From Achromobacter kerstersii (GTDB taxonomy: Bacteria > Pseudomonadota > Gammaproteobacteria > Burkholderiales > Burkholderiaceae_B), in contig NZ_CADIJQ010000009.1 in the NCBI RefSeq assembly GCF_902859595.1, positions 1 through 64,000 on the forward strand: DNA of 64,000 bases, given 5' to 3'. Numbering within the stretch: the first letter of the stretch is position 1; each line of letters begins with the position of its first letter. The notes under the pieces were generated by a model. That model did not search any database. It was not told where the DNA came from and saw only the letters and a program-made list of their open reading frames with translations. Below, in pieces: positions 1 through 8,688 of the stretch. A program made the position numbers and the translations under genes.

Positions 1-56
1 TGGTGATTCGGTTTTTACGATTCGACCATTGATATTGAGCATTGATTAAAAGAAAA

Positions 57-87
57 CCCCTCGCAGCTGGCGCTGCGAGGGGTTTTT
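57..87. terminator. Bidirectional rho-independent terminator
   Basis: A perfect 11-bp stem (CCCCTCGCAGC at 57-67 paired with 72-82) with a 4-base loop is followed by TTTTT at 83-87, and A-rich sequence precedes it. It can therefore end transcription from both strands: a gene left of the window, and the leftward aldolase operon. Confidence 0.85.
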
Positions 88-118
88 GCATGGGCGCGGG
101 TATTAATCCTGTCTTTAC

Positions 119-149
119 GCTACGGCTACGGCTATCGCTACGGCTTCGG
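119..149. repeat. Short degenerate GGCTAC-type repeat
   Basis: About five imperfect 6-bp GGCTAC/GGCTTC units lie between the terminator and the stop codon of the aldolase gene. This is one of many short tandem arrays found in intergenic gaps of this window. Confidence 0.5.
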
Positions 150-182
150 ATCGTGCGGTGGTTGATACCGGCCGCGCCGATG

Positions 183-923
183 TCAGGGCAATTGGCGACG
201 CAGTGCTGCGAAGAAAAGCTCGGATTGCAGACGTTCACTTTGGATCTGGGCGGCGACTTTGCTGGCGATATCTGCATTAACTGGCTTGAGTGGGCGGCCG
301 GTGGATTGCGCCAATACTTGTGCAGCACAGGCGCGCTCTAGGAAGAAAAGGTCGTCATACGCATAATCCAGACGTTCGCCACAGACGACGACGCCGTGGT
401 TGCCCAGGAAAACGATATCCGCGCCTTGCATGGCGTGGGCGATGCGTTCGCCTTCGCTGACATCGAGCGCCAGCCCGTTGTAGTTTTCGTCGATCGCCAA
501 GCGGCCATGAAAGCGCATGGCATTTTGGGACAGCGTCGTATCCAGCCCGCGATCTGAGGTGAGCGTCAATGCGGTGGCATAGGGCATATGCGTGTGCAGG
601 ACGCAGGCTTTGCCCGCAATGCGGTGAATAGCGGCATGAATGAACATGGCGGTAGGTTCGACGGCATGCCGGCCGGCCAGTTTGTTGCCATGGGCATCAA
701 TCAAGACGATATCGTCCGCCTGGACTTCATTCCACATCAGGCCGCGCGGATTCAGCAGGAAGTGGTCCGGATCGCCGGGCAACGCCACGCTGAAATGGTT
801 GCAGACGCCTTCGCCCAAGCCATGAGCAGCGGCAGCGCGCAGTGCCAGCGCCAGATCCGCGCGCAGCGCGGCAACGGGTTTGGCGTGAAAGAGTGCCTCG
901 GCAAAACGGGGTTCTTGATTCAT
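183..923 (-). CDS. Class II aldolase/adducin family protein
   Basis: Cytoplasmic 246-residue protein of the zinc-dependent class II aldolase/adducin fold, a family that includes fuculose-phosphate aldolase and sugar-phosphate epimerases. Visible signature: an HTH pair at residues 110-112 that would bind zinc, a third histidine at about 176 in GNHG, and the HFS motif at 43-45. The length is normal for the family. It lies 45 bp downstream of the HAD-type hydrolase gene on the same strand, so the two are probably one operon, with a LysR gene divergent from them. The actual substrate cannot be read from the sequence. Adducin-like members of this family are common in proteobacterial catabolic operons. 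Confidence 0.85.
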   Translation of the reverse strand: MNQEPRFAEALFHAKPVAALRADLALALRAAAAHGLGEGVCNHFSVALPGDPDHFLLNPRGLMWNEVQADDIVLIDAHGNKLAGRHAVEPTAMFIHAAIHRIAGKACVLHTHMPYATALTLTSDRGLDTTLSQNAMRFHGRLAIDENYNGLALDVSEGERIAHAMQGADIVFLGNHGVVVCGERLDYAYDDLFFLERACAAQVLAQSTGRPLKPVNADIASKVAAQIQSERLQSELFFAALRRQLP

Positions 924-968
924 GACTGCCTTCGAAGGTTCAGAAAGGGTGAGACGAGCCCAACTCGT

Positions 969-1682
969 TTACCGCCAACCCGCGGCGCGGAACAATTCAG
1001 GCACGAGATCCAAAGTGGGTACGGTAGCGTCCGGGCGGTAGTCCGGCAAGAGTTTGCGGCCAGTTCCGCGGTCGATCCATACACAGCGGAAGCCAATATC
1101 ACGGGCGGCCGCGTGATCCAGATGTGGGCTGGCGCAGATGTGTACGACCTGGTCGGGCGAGACGCCCAGGCTGTCGTGCGCGTGGGCGAAGATCTTGCGG
1201 GATGGCTTGTAGGCGCCCGCCTGCTCGGCCGTGATCACGCGGTCGATGTGGCCGCCAAGCTGCGCCACATTGCCCGCGATGATCTGATCGTCGGTATTAG
1301 AGACAATACAAAGCCGGAATCCCGCCTGCTTCAACGCTGCCAAAGCACCGACGACCTCGGGAAACGGCGGCATCGCAGAAATGCTACCCGTGAGCATGTC
1401 GGCGTCTTCCGGCCGATAGGCAAGGCCGAGTTCCTGCATGGTTAACCGCAATGATTCACGGGTGATGTCAGCGAAGCTGCGATGCGGCGGGGTGCGCTCC
1501 AAGCGGTGCTCGTGCTCATCATAGACATGCAGGAATTGAGCTGGCGTTGGCGTTTCCTGACCGTTCGCGTTGGCCGCCAGAATGCGTGCGACGGCGGCTT
1601 GCAGGCCTTCATCCCATTGGATCAAGGTGCCATAGCAATCGAAGGTGAGCCATTCGGGACGCGGTAAATGATTCAGCGGCAT
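969..1682 (-). CDS. HAD-superfamily hydrolase, haloacid dehalogenase type II-like
   Basis: 237-residue cytoplasmic hydrolase. Motif I reads FDCYGTL with the nucleophilic aspartate at residue 15, the form typical of L-2-haloacid dehalogenases rather than of phosphatases (which carry DxDGT). Motif II is SNTD, the conserved lysine is in GAYKPSRKIF, and the C-terminal motif is the SPHLDHAAARDIG stretch. The family hydrolyses C-halogen bonds or small phosphorylated substrates; which applies here is undetermined. It is the first gene of a leftward pair with the class II aldolase and starts 110 bp from the divergent LysR gene, the usual layout for a LysR-controlled catabolic operon. Confidence 0.82.
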   Translation of the reverse strand: MPLNHLPRPEWLTFDCYGTLIQWDEGLQAAVARILAANANGQETPTPAQFLHVYDEHEHRLERTPPHRSFADITRESLRLTMQELGLAYRPEDADMLTGSISAMPPFPEVVGALAALKQAGFRLCIVSNTDDQIIAGNVAQLGGHIDRVITAEQAGAYKPSRKIFAHAHDSLGVSPDQVVHICASPHLDHAAARDIGFRCVWIDRGTGRKLLPDYRPDATVPTLDLVPELFRAAGWR

Positions 1683-1767
1683 AGGAGTGTCCTGGAAGCG
1701 ATTTCGGAATTGTGAGCGTAGCGGTCCCGCAATCCAGTTGTAAAATTAATAATCGAACTCAACTCAG

Positions 1768-1785
1768 TTGATAGTCAAATATCAA
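1768..1785. promoter_or_regulatory. Candidate LysR operator
   Basis: TTGATA-N6-TATCAA is a perfect interrupted dyad in the AT-rich gap between the divergent HAD hydrolase and LysR genes. It ends 7 bp before the LysR start codon. Its position suits autoregulation and divergent control by the LysR protein; this is inference from position and symmetry. Confidence 0.45.
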
Positions 1786-1792
1786 ACTTCCC

Positions 1793-2665
1793 ATGCTCGA
1801 TCTTGAACTGCTACGAACCTTGGTATGCGTCGCCGATGAAGGCAGCTTCACGCGCGCGGCTAGCCGTGTGCATCGGACGCAGTCAACGGTCAGCCAGCAG
1901 ATCCGCAAGCTGGAACAAACCGTGGGGAAGACGCTCTTGCTGCGTGATCGCACCGGCAGCAACGTGTCGGCCACCGAAGATGGCGAAGTGATGCTGGCCT
2001 ATGCGCGCCGCTTGTTGCTCATTGCGGACGAGGCCGAGCATGTGATGGCGGCGCCCCGCGCGGCGCGGGTCGTGCGGCTTGGGATACCTGAGGACTTCGA
2101 CGTATCGCGGCTGACCGTGCTGCTGGCGGGGTTTGTGGCCAACCATCCCGACGTGCGGCTGGAAACGATCAGTGGCATGAGTACCGACCTGCGCGGCAAG
2201 CTGGCATCGGCGGATCTGGATTTGGCGCTGATCAAGCGCGAGCCTGGCGAGGGGCCTTGCCTGGCGGCGTGGCCGGAGCGTTTGGTGTGGGTGGGCGACA
2301 AGCGCCATCTGGCGGGGGCTGGGGCCGTACCGTTGGTGATATTCCCGCACGGCTGCATCTATCGAAAGCGCATGATTTACGCCCTGGAAAGCATGGGCCG
2401 CCATTGGCATGTGGCGTATCACAGCCACAGTCTGGCCGGCGTGCAAGCGGCGGTGGCGGCCGGGCTGGGCGTGAGCTTGCTGCCGGCCTTTGCACGGTTG
2501 TCTACGCACGCCTTGCTGGGCGAACAAGAAGGGCTGTCGGCGGTGCCGGCGACCGAGCTGGCCATCGTGGGCCGTTCGCGCGCGCCCACGGGGATCGAAC
2601 AACAGTTAGTGGCCGCGCTAAGACACGCCGTCGAAACGGATATCGAAGGCGCGCTGGCCCCTTAG
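1793..2665 (+). CDS. LysR-family transcriptional regulator
   Basis: 290-residue DNA-binding regulator. The winged helix-turn-helix occupies about residues 1-60 (LDLELLRTLVCVADEGSF, then SQQIRKLEQTVGKTLL), and the periplasmic-binding-like effector domain spans about 85-285. It is transcribed divergently from the HAD hydrolase/class II aldolase pair, with a dyad just upstream of its start, so that pair is its most likely target. The stop codon is only 13 bp from the stop of the convergent YchJ-type gene. Confidence 0.92.
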   Translation: MLDLELLRTLVCVADEGSFTRAASRVHRTQSTVSQQIRKLEQTVGKTLLLRDRTGSNVSATEDGEVMLAYARRLLLIADEAEHVMAAPRAARVVRLGIPEDFDVSRLTVLLAGFVANHPDVRLETISGMSTDLRGKLASADLDLALIKREPGEGPCLAAWPERLVWVGDKRHLAGAGAVPLVIFPHGCIYRKRMIYALESMGRHWHVAYHSHSLAGVQAAVAAGLGVSLLPAFARLSTHALLGEQEGLSAVPATELAIVGRSRAPTGIEQQLVAALRHAVETDIEGALAP

Positions 2666-2678
2666 GACAACAACGCGA

Positions 2679-3080
2679 TCAGTTCAGATCGCCATCAACG
2701 TAATACCATCGCCCGCCTTCACGCACGAAACGGCTGACTTCGTGCATGCGATGCGCGCGTCCGGCTTGACGGCTACGCGCCACGAATTCAACCGTCGCGT
2801 GTTCGTCATCCTGGTTACGCGCTTGTTTGATGGCCAGCCCCAGCCACTTCAAATCGGGCGGATTGGGTTCCAGGGAGGCGGGGCGTGTGTTGGGGTGCCA
2901 GGTGGCGAGCAGATAAGGCAGCTTGTCCAAGACAAACGCGCTGTAACGCGAACGCATCAGCGCTTCGGCGGTGGGCGCTTGCATGGCTTGCGGGCCATCG
3001 TGCCAGCGGCCACAGCATTGGAGGTACGTTGCGCCACCACAAGGGCAGGGCAGATTCGAGGAGTCGGGCTTTTTGGTCAC
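2679..3080 (-). CDS. ychJ: YchJ-family (UPF0225) protein with SEC-C-like motif
   Basis: 133 residues if started at the GTG at 3080, which precedes the conserved beginning (TKKPDSSNLPCPCG). The N-terminus has a zinc-binding SEC-C-like motif (CPCGGATYLQCC), followed by the NTF2-like YchJ middle domain (LMRSRYSAFV, then HATVEFVARSR and GRWYYVDGD near the end). The molecular function of the family is unknown. The gene is 20 bp downstream of the small acetyltransferase gene and probably co-transcribed with it. The frame stays open upstream of the GTG, but that extension has no YchJ character. Confidence 0.85.
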   Translation of the reverse strand: MTKKPDSSNLPCPCGGATYLQCCGRWHDGPQAMQAPTAEALMRSRYSAFVLDKLPYLLATWHPNTRPASLEPNPPDLKWLGLAIKQARNQDDEHATVEFVARSRQAGRAHRMHEVSRFVREGGRWYYVDGDLN

Positions 3081-3100
3081 GGGAAAATCGAAACAGCCAT

Positions 3101-3373
3101 TCAGACCAGCAGGTCGTTGTATTCGGGGTGGCGGCGCACATAGACCGCGGCGTAGGAGCACAACGGGCGTACCTTCCAGCCATTGGCGCGCGCGGTGTCC
3201 AGCGCGACTTTGGTGAGGTCGGCCGCAATGCCGCGGCCGCCGACCTGGCTGGGCACGCCCGTGTGAACGATGGCCATGGCGCCGTTGTGCAACTGATAGT
3301 CCAGCACGCACAGCACGCCATCGACGGTGGCGGTGAATCGGGATTGCGCGGAGTCGTGGGTGACGATGGTCAT
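3101..3373 (-). CDS. Small GNAT-fold N-acetyltransferase (COG2388/YjdJ type)
   Basis: 90-residue single-domain protein starting at the ATG at 3373. The shortened Gcn5-like fold of this family is visible: two beta strands (FTATVDGVLCVLDYQ), the acetyl-CoA loop QVGGRGIAADLTKVALD, and the C-terminal conserved stretch VRPLCSYAAVYVRRHPEY. Small proteins of this group bind acetyl-CoA; their natural substrate is unknown. An in-frame upstream extension exists but runs into the TTCAAC repeat array, so it was excluded. Confidence 0.85.
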   Translation of the reverse strand: MTIVTHDSAQSRFTATVDGVLCVLDYQLHNGAMAIVHTGVPSQVGGRGIAADLTKVALDTARANGWKVRPLCSYAAVYVRRHPEYNDLLV

Positions 3374-3403
3374 AGGGCGAGTCTCTTGAGTAGCCGTTCT
3401 CTG

Positions 3404-3527
3404 GTTCAACGGGTCAGTGGTTCGGCGGTTTGGCGGTGCCATAGTTCAACGGTGCCGCAGTTCAACGGTTCAACAGCTCAACGGTTCAACAGTCCAACCG
3501 TTCAACAGTCCAACGGTTCAACGATTC
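3404..3527. repeat. TTCAACGG-type tandem array carrying a stop codon
   Basis: Imperfect repeats of TTCAACGG / TTCAACAGTCCAAC fill almost the whole gap between the small acetyltransferase gene and the dehydrogenase stop codon. Read on the minus strand the unit is CGTTGAAC. The dehydrogenase's final Arg-stop (CGTTGA, stop at 3518-3520) is itself the first unit, so the array appears to have grown from the 3' end of that gene. Confidence 0.8.
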
Positions 3528-4465
3528 AGCGTTTTGATCAGCGCGGTGAGCTGTGCGTCGCGCGTCTGCACCAGATCAGCAATGCTGCGCTGGCCTGCTT
3601 CGGCGTTGACGCCTTCGATCAGTTTGCGCTGAAGTTCGGGCGTGACCACGGGTGCGCCCAGGTCGTCCCACCAGGTTTGGACGGGCCCAAGCAGATGATG
3701 CATGAATTGCGTCAAACCGCCTTCGCCACCGCCCAGGTTAAACGTCATGTGCGGCCCGAACAGCGCCCAGCGCAGTCCGGGGCCTTGCGAGACAGCGGCG
3801 TCGATATCGGCCACGCTGGCCACATTTTCCGCCGCCAGGTGGATCGCTTCGCGCCAGACCGCGGCTTGCAGCCGGTTGGCGATATGGCCCGGCACTTCCT
3901 TGTTCAGGCGGATGGGGTACTTGCCCATCGCTTGGTAGAACGCGATGCTGCGGTCGATGGTGTCTGCGGACGTCTTGTCGCCGCCCACCACTTCCACCAA
4001 CGGGATCAGATGGGGCGGGTTGAACGGATGGCCGATGACAAACCGCTCGGGATGCTGGCAGCGCGATTGCAGGCGGCTCATGATGAGCCCCGATGAGCTG
4101 GATGCCACGATCACGTGCGGCGGCAATATCGCGTCCATGCGGGCAAAGAGGTCAATCTTGAAGTCTTCGCGTTCGGGTGCGTTTTCTTGAACGAAATCCA
4201 CATCCGCCAAGGCGGCGGTCAAGTCCGGTTCAAAATGCAGCGCATCGGATGACGCGCCCTCGGCCACGCGGCCCAGTTCCTTGAGTACGGGCCACGCGGC
4301 GGCGACGCGAACGCGCGTTTGTGCTTCGGCATCGCTGGCGGGGTCACTGACCACGACCTCCAGCCCGTGCGCCAGGAACAGCGCCGCCCAGCTGGCGCCG
4401 ATCGTGCCCGCGCCCACGATGGCGACGCGGCGAATGGAGGGGATGGGCGTGGCGGTGCTGGACAT
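3518..4465 (-). CDS. 3-hydroxyacyl-CoA dehydrogenase / carnitine dehydrogenase-like NAD enzyme
   Basis: 315-residue NAD(H)-dependent dehydrogenase. The N-terminal Rossmann domain has GAGTIG at about residues 18-23, and the C-terminal helical 3-HCDH domain begins near residue 190 (PGHIANRLQAAVWREA). A catalytic histidine lies in the GHPFNPPHLIPLVEV motif, and the glutamate of QENAPE is also present. The single C-terminal domain and overall length fit the L-carnitine dehydrogenase / L-gulonate dehydrogenase / short HCDH group; the sequence does not decide between them. It lies 67 bp downstream of a DHA2-type exporter gene on the same strand, probably as one operon. Confidence 0.85.
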   Translation of the reverse strand: MSSTATPIPSIRRVAIVGAGTIGASWAALFLAHGLEVVVSDPASDAEAQTRVRVAAAWPVLKELGRVAEGASSDALHFEPDLTAALADVDFVQENAPEREDFKIDLFARMDAILPPHVIVASSSSGLIMSRLQSRCQHPERFVIGHPFNPPHLIPLVEVVGGDKTSADTIDRSIAFYQAMGKYPIRLNKEVPGHIANRLQAAVWREAIHLAAENVASVADIDAAVSQGPGLRWALFGPHMTFNLGGGEGGLTQFMHHLLGPVQTWWDDLGAPVVTPELQRKLIEGVNAEAGQRSIADLVQTRDAQLTALIKTLNR

Positions 4466-4532
4466 GCGGCTCTCCGAGGATGGGGTTCGGCCACATTGTG
4501 AAGCAAACGCCGCCGCGCTGCCATGTGCACGC

Positions 4533-5930
4533 TTAAGAGTTGCGGGTGCGTCGCAGATGCTGCCAGACCAGTACGACCGCTACCGCGTAGCTTGCCGCAA
4601 TGACGCAGTAAGCGACGGGCAGGCTGGCGCTCCAGTCGGGCAGCGCATGCAGAATGGTGCCCATCAGCGCAACGCCGACCAGCGCGCCCGACTGGCGGTT
4701 GGCGTTCAGCGCTGCGGCGGCGCTATTGGCATGTTGCTTGCCGGACACCTGCATCACGATGCTGGTCATCGCCGGCACGGCAATGCCCACGCCCAGGTTT
4801 GACAGCGCGACCATGATGGCGAACGGCCAATAGGCGATGCCGGGCGTGAACGCATAGATGCCCGCCGCGCTCATGATGGCCGCAAGCGAGACGCCGCCCA
4901 ACAGCGACGCCGATACGTTCCAACGCGCCGAGACGCGGCCGGAAATCATGTTGCCGATCGAGAAAACGGCAAGCATCGGCACCAGCTGAATGCCGGTTTG
5001 CAGGGCGTCTGCGCCTCGGGCGTGTTGCAGAAACAGGCTTAGTAAGAAGAGCTGTCCGTACGACGCCAGGTTGATGAGAAAACCCACGCCATTGGCGGCG
5101 GCGAATTGCGTCGTCTGAAACAACGCGCGCGGAATGATGGGTTCGGCATGGCGGCGTTCGCGCCGCACCAGCAACACGGCCGCGACGGCGCACAGAGCGC
5201 TGACGCCGGCGATGCGGCTGGAGGTCCAGCCGTAGGCGTTGCCCTGGATCAGCACGAAGCACAGCGACGACAGCGCGATCACGCCCAGCACGTGGCTCAA
5301 CGGATTCAACCCGCGCGGGCGGCGCGGGGCTGCCTGGATGCGGCGACGCGCCAGCCACAGGCCGGCCGCCCCAAGCGGAATATTGATCAGGAAAATGCCG
5401 CGCCATCCAAACTGATGGATCAGTACGCCGCCCAATAAAGGGCCGGACGCGCCGGCCACTGCGACGATGGCCGACCACGCGGCCAGCATCCGGTTGCGTA
5501 CGTGTTCGTCGTCATACGCATGGGTCAGCAGGCTGAGCGAGCTGGGCATGAACAAGGCCGCGCCCACCCCTTGCAGCATGCGGGCGGCGATCAGCGTGTT
5601 CGCGTCGGGCGCCAACCCGCACAGCAGCGAGGCCAGCGTGAAGACGCCCAGGCCGCTCAGGTAGATCGTCTTGGCCCCGTAGCGGTCCGCCAGCGCGCCG
5701 GCAACCAGCAGCAAAGCGGCGAAGGTGAGGGTGTAGCCGTCCACAATCCAGACCAGGTCGGTCAGCGGCACGGTGAATTGCAGCGCGATGCTGGGCAGGG
5801 CGACGTTGACGACGGTGACATCAAGCATCGCCATCACAAAGCCGATGGCCAGGGTGATAAGCGGCAGCCAACCGGTGGCGGGCGTGGCGTCCTGGACGGG
5901 CGCGGGGACTTGCGGGCAAGCGGTATTCAT
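4533..5930 (-). CDS. MFS transporter, DHA2 (EmrB/QacA-type, 14-TM) family
   Basis: 465-residue inner-membrane protein with the DHA2 hallmarks: motif D1 near the N-terminus (LDVTVVNVALPSI), motif A between TM2 and TM3 (GALADRYGAKTIYLSGLG), and motif C-like glycines in TM5 (VAGASGPLLGGVLIHQFGWR). These proteins are proton-driven exporters of drugs and other hydrophobic compounds. It is the first gene of a leftward pair with the dehydrogenase and is divergent from a LysR gene. The shared gap holds two dyads, so LysR control is likely. Confidence 0.9.
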   Translation of the reverse strand: MNTACPQVPAPVQDATPATGWLPLITLAIGFVMAMLDVTVVNVALPSIALQFTVPLTDLVWIVDGYTLTFAALLLVAGALADRYGAKTIYLSGLGVFTLASLLCGLAPDANTLIAARMLQGVGAALFMPSSLSLLTHAYDDEHVRNRMLAAWSAIVAVAGASGPLLGGVLIHQFGWRGIFLINIPLGAAGLWLARRRIQAAPRRPRGLNPLSHVLGVIALSSLCFVLIQGNAYGWTSSRIAGVSALCAVAAVLLVRRERRHAEPIIPRALFQTTQFAAANGVGFLINLASYGQLFLLSLFLQHARGADALQTGIQLVPMLAVFSIGNMISGRVSARWNVSASLLGGVSLAAIMSAAGIYAFTPGIAYWPFAIMVALSNLGVGIAVPAMTSIVMQVSGKQHANSAAAALNANRQSGALVGVALMGTILHALPDWSASLPVAYCVIAASYAVAVVLVWQHLRRTRNS

Positions 5931-5977
5931 GATGATCGGGGGAATGGCGGCATTTCGAGGAATGAAGCTTAGGAGTT

Positions 5978-6000
5978 TTCAGCGATGCAAAAAAGCTGAA
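5978..6000. promoter_or_regulatory. Candidate operator TTCAGC-N11-GCTGAA
   Basis: A perfect 6-bp inverted repeat separated by 11 bp lies in the divergent gap between the DHA2 exporter and LysR genes. The geometry matches the dyad spacing LysR proteins usually bind. Functional assignment is inferred. Confidence 0.45.
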
Positions 6001-6016
6001 TAAGTGCTTTATAGTC

Positions 6017-6030
6017 ATGCAAATTTGCAT
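6017..6030. promoter_or_regulatory. Perfect 14-bp palindrome ATGCAAATTTGCAT
   Basis: This uninterrupted palindrome lies between the exporter and LysR genes, 40 bp before the LysR start. It is a second possible binding site in the same gap. Which protein binds it cannot be told from the sequence. Confidence 0.5.
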
Positions 6031-6069
6031 CACAAGGCGGGCTTCAAGCCTCTGCCAAGGACGAGCACC

Positions 6070-6942
6070 ATGGATTGGGACAATGCCAGGATCTTCCTGG
6101 CCATCTATCGGATCGGAACACTGCGAGGGGCGGCGGCCCTGTTGCAGATCGATCAGGCGACGGCGGGGCGGCGGTTGGCGGCGCTGGAATCATCGCTGGA
6201 CGCACGCTTGTTCTTGCGCACTCCCGGCGGCTATGTGCCGACCGCCGCTGGCGAGCTGGCCTTCGCTGCGGCGGAGCGCATGGAGCAGGCGGCTGATCAA
6301 TTGCAACGGCAAATGCAAGGGCTGGACCACCGCTTGTCCGGCGTCGTGCGGGTGGCGGCGTCCGAAACCGTGGCCAGCTACTTCATCATGGAGGCTATTC
6401 GCCGCGTGCATGTTCATCATCCGGATATCCGGGTGGTGCTGTCCGCGTCCATCCAGATCAGCAATCTGACGCGGCGCGAGGCGGACCTGGCGATACGCAA
6501 CGTCAAGCCGGATAACCCTGACCTGATCCAACGCCATCTGGCGCGCAAAGAGGTGGGTTTGTACGCGTCACGCAGCTATCTGGCGCAGCATGGCGAGCCC
6601 AAGCCTGGCACGGCGTTCGCCGGCCACGCGCTGGTGACGTATCAGCAGTCGGTGCTGCCGGGCTGGTCGGACACGTTCTGCGGCGAACCCACGGGCAATG
6701 GCCATATTGCCGTCGAACTGAATTCCGGAATGATGATCATCGACGCGGTGGCTGCGGGCCTGGGCATCGGCGAATTGCCTACCCATATGGCGCCGGCGTA
6801 TCCCGAACTGGTTCGGATCTGGCCGACGCGTAGCGAACCTTACGATCTGTGGCTGGTGATGCACGGTGACTTGAACCGCACGGCTCGCGTGCGCGCGGTG
6901 GCTGATGCGATTGTCGACGTGTTTGAAGCGGATAAGGTTTGA
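6070..6942 (+). CDS. LysR-family transcriptional regulator
   Basis: 290 residues from the ATG at 6070, where the typical LysR start MDWDNARIFLAIYRIGTL begins. The frame continues upstream without LysR character. The winged HTH is unusually of the AALLQIDQATAGRRLAALE form, as in the LysR subgroup with a short wing helix, followed by the effector-binding domain (VVRVAASETVASYFIMEAI onwards). It is divergent from the DHA2 exporter/dehydrogenase pair and is the probable regulator of that pair. Confidence 0.9.
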   Translation: MDWDNARIFLAIYRIGTLRGAAALLQIDQATAGRRLAALESSLDARLFLRTPGGYVPTAAGELAFAAAERMEQAADQLQRQMQGLDHRLSGVVRVAASETVASYFIMEAIRRVHVHHPDIRVVLSASIQISNLTRREADLAIRNVKPDNPDLIQRHLARKEVGLYASRSYLAQHGEPKPGTAFAGHALVTYQQSVLPGWSDTFCGEPTGNGHIAVELNSGMMIIDAVAAGLGIGELPTHMAPAYPELVRIWPTRSEPYDLWLVMHGDLNRTARVRAVADAIVDVFEADKV

Positions 6943-7078
6943 AGTGGGCATTGGGGCGGACAGGGTCGGAAGCGGACAAATGGCGCATCAACTGCGGTAA
7001 ACCGTGGCTTGTGGGGCGGCGCGTCAGGCGCTAAGGTTTGTCTGCCCCGCAAGAAACCTATGACTTCAGGAGTCACGC

Positions 7079-8494
7079 GTGTCCGATCTTTGGCGTTTGT
7101 CCGCAGTTGAATTAGCCGCCCGTATCCGCAACCGTGAGGTGTCAGCCGTGGAAGCCGCGCAAAGCGCGCTCGGCCGGCTGGATGCCGTGAACCCCGCGCT
7201 TAATGCCGTCATCGATCATCGTCCCGAAGACGTGCTGGCGCAGGCTGCCGCCGTGGACGCTGCGCTGGCCCGTGGCGAAGATGCCGGCATGTTGGCCGGG
7301 GTCCCCGTCACCGTGAAGGTCAACGTGGATCAGGCCGGGTATGCCACCACCAATGGCGTTGGCCTGCAGAAAGATTTGATCGCCACCGTGAACAGCCCCG
7401 TCGTCGACAACCTGCGCAGGGCCGGCGCTGTCGTCCTGGGGCGTACCAATACGCCTGCATTTTCATTGCGCTGGTTCACTGGCAACGCGTTGCATGGCGA
7501 CACGCGCAACCCGCGTAACGCCGCGCTGACGCCCGGTGGGTCGTCGGGCGGCGCCGCATCGGCGGTGGCGGCTGGCATCGGGCATCTGGCGCATGGCACG
7601 GATATCGCCGGGTCCATTCGTTATCCCGCCTATGCCTGCGGCGTGCATGGCTTGCGGCCGTCGTTGGGCCGTGTCGCGGCCTACAACGCGGCCTTGCCTG
7701 AACGATCGATTGGTGGCCAGTTGACCGCAGTGTCTGGTCCGCTGGGCCGCACCATCGCCGATGTTCGGTTGGGGCTGGCTGCGCTGGCAGCGGCCGACCC
7801 CAGAGACCCCTGGTGGGTGCCCGCGCCCTTGGTGGGCCCGGATGTGCCGCGCCGTGCCGCGCTATGCGTGAACCCGGAAGGCATGGACACCGAACCGGCC
7901 GTGGTCAAAGCGCTGCAAGAGGCCGCGCGCCGGCTGACCGAAGCCGGGTGGACGGTCGATACCCTGGACACGATTCCCCCCCTGCAGGAAGCGGCCGATC
8001 TTCAAATTCGTATGTGGATGGCAGATGGCTATGACGCCATGTTGGCCGCAGCCGAAAAGGAAGGCGACCAAGGCGCGCTCGTGGCCTTGCGAGGGCAGCG
8101 CGATAAGGCCGCAGGCGCTGACCTGAATAGCTTTTCTGCAGTGTTGACGCGCCGCGCGACGCTGACTCGCCAGTGGGAATTGTTCTTTGCCGACTACCCG
8201 ATTCTGCTGCTGCCTGTGTCCGCAGAGTTGCCATTCCCAGACAAGCTGGACTTGCAGGGCGACGCCGCCTACGCCCGGGTGTGGCGCGCGCAGATGACGC
8301 AAATCGGCGTGCCCTTCATGGGCCTGCCCGGCTTGTCGGTGGCGATGGGCAGCGCAATGAGCAGCGCGGGCCCGAGCCCCGTGGGTGTGCAGATTGTGGC
8401 GGGGCGCTACCGCGAAGACCTGTGCTTGGCGGCAGGTGAAGTGATCGAAGCGGCAGGCGACCCGGTCAGCATCGCGGAGCCCAAGCCGCGATAG
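7079..8494 (+). CDS. Amidase-signature family enzyme
   Basis: 471-residue hydrolase starting at GTG (7079) behind a good ribosome-binding site (CAGGAG). The amidase signature is complete: the catalytic lysine in GVPVTVKVNVDQAGY (about residue 82), the glycine/serine stretch TPGGSSGGAASAVAAGIG with the cis-serine, and the nucleophilic serine in GTDIAGSIRYPA. Such enzymes hydrolyse carboxylic acid amides; the substrate is not evident. The gene stands alone on its strand, 136 bp after the LysR gene. Confidence 0.9.
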   Translation: MSDLWRLSAVELAARIRNREVSAVEAAQSALGRLDAVNPALNAVIDHRPEDVLAQAAAVDAALARGEDAGMLAGVPVTVKVNVDQAGYATTNGVGLQKDLIATVNSPVVDNLRRAGAVVLGRTNTPAFSLRWFTGNALHGDTRNPRNAALTPGGSSGGAASAVAAGIGHLAHGTDIAGSIRYPAYACGVHGLRPSLGRVAAYNAALPERSIGGQLTAVSGPLGRTIADVRLGLAALAAADPRDPWWVPAPLVGPDVPRRAALCVNPEGMDTEPAVVKALQEAARRLTEAGWTVDTLDTIPPLQEAADLQIRMWMADGYDAMLAAAEKEGDQGALVALRGQRDKAAGADLNSFSAVLTRRATLTRQWELFFADYPILLLPVSAELPFPDKLDLQGDAAYARVWRAQMTQIGVPFMGLPGLSVAMGSAMSSAGPSPVGVQIVAGRYREDLCLAAGEVIEAAGDPVSIAEPKPR

Positions 8495-8618
8495 ATTCAC
8501 GGCGCCGATGCCGCAATCGGCACCGCGGCATCGGCGCCGATAGGTTCCGATTGGCTCGGCAGCCGTGATCGTCGGGCGAGGTAGACCACCGAACTTCAGG
8601 TGGCCCGGCTCAGGCGGC

Positions 8619-8688
8619 GTGCTTCAAGTGGGGTGCTTCAAGTGGGGTGCTTCAAGCGGGGTGCTTCAAGCGGGGTGCTTCAAGCGGC
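8619..8688. repeat. Five tandem 14-bp repeats overlapping a stop codon
   Basis: Five head-to-tail copies of GTGCTTCAAG(T/C)GGG with few mismatches. The last copy (8675-8688) contains the stop codon of the acetyltransferase gene (8680-8682, TGA on the minus strand). The array extends away from the gene 3' end toward the amidase. Confidence 0.9.

Noticed and set aside
588..1445. A long open frame antisense to the class II aldolase and HAD genes
   Set aside because: The minus-strand genes have clear catalytic motifs, while the plus-strand frame has no recognisable domain.
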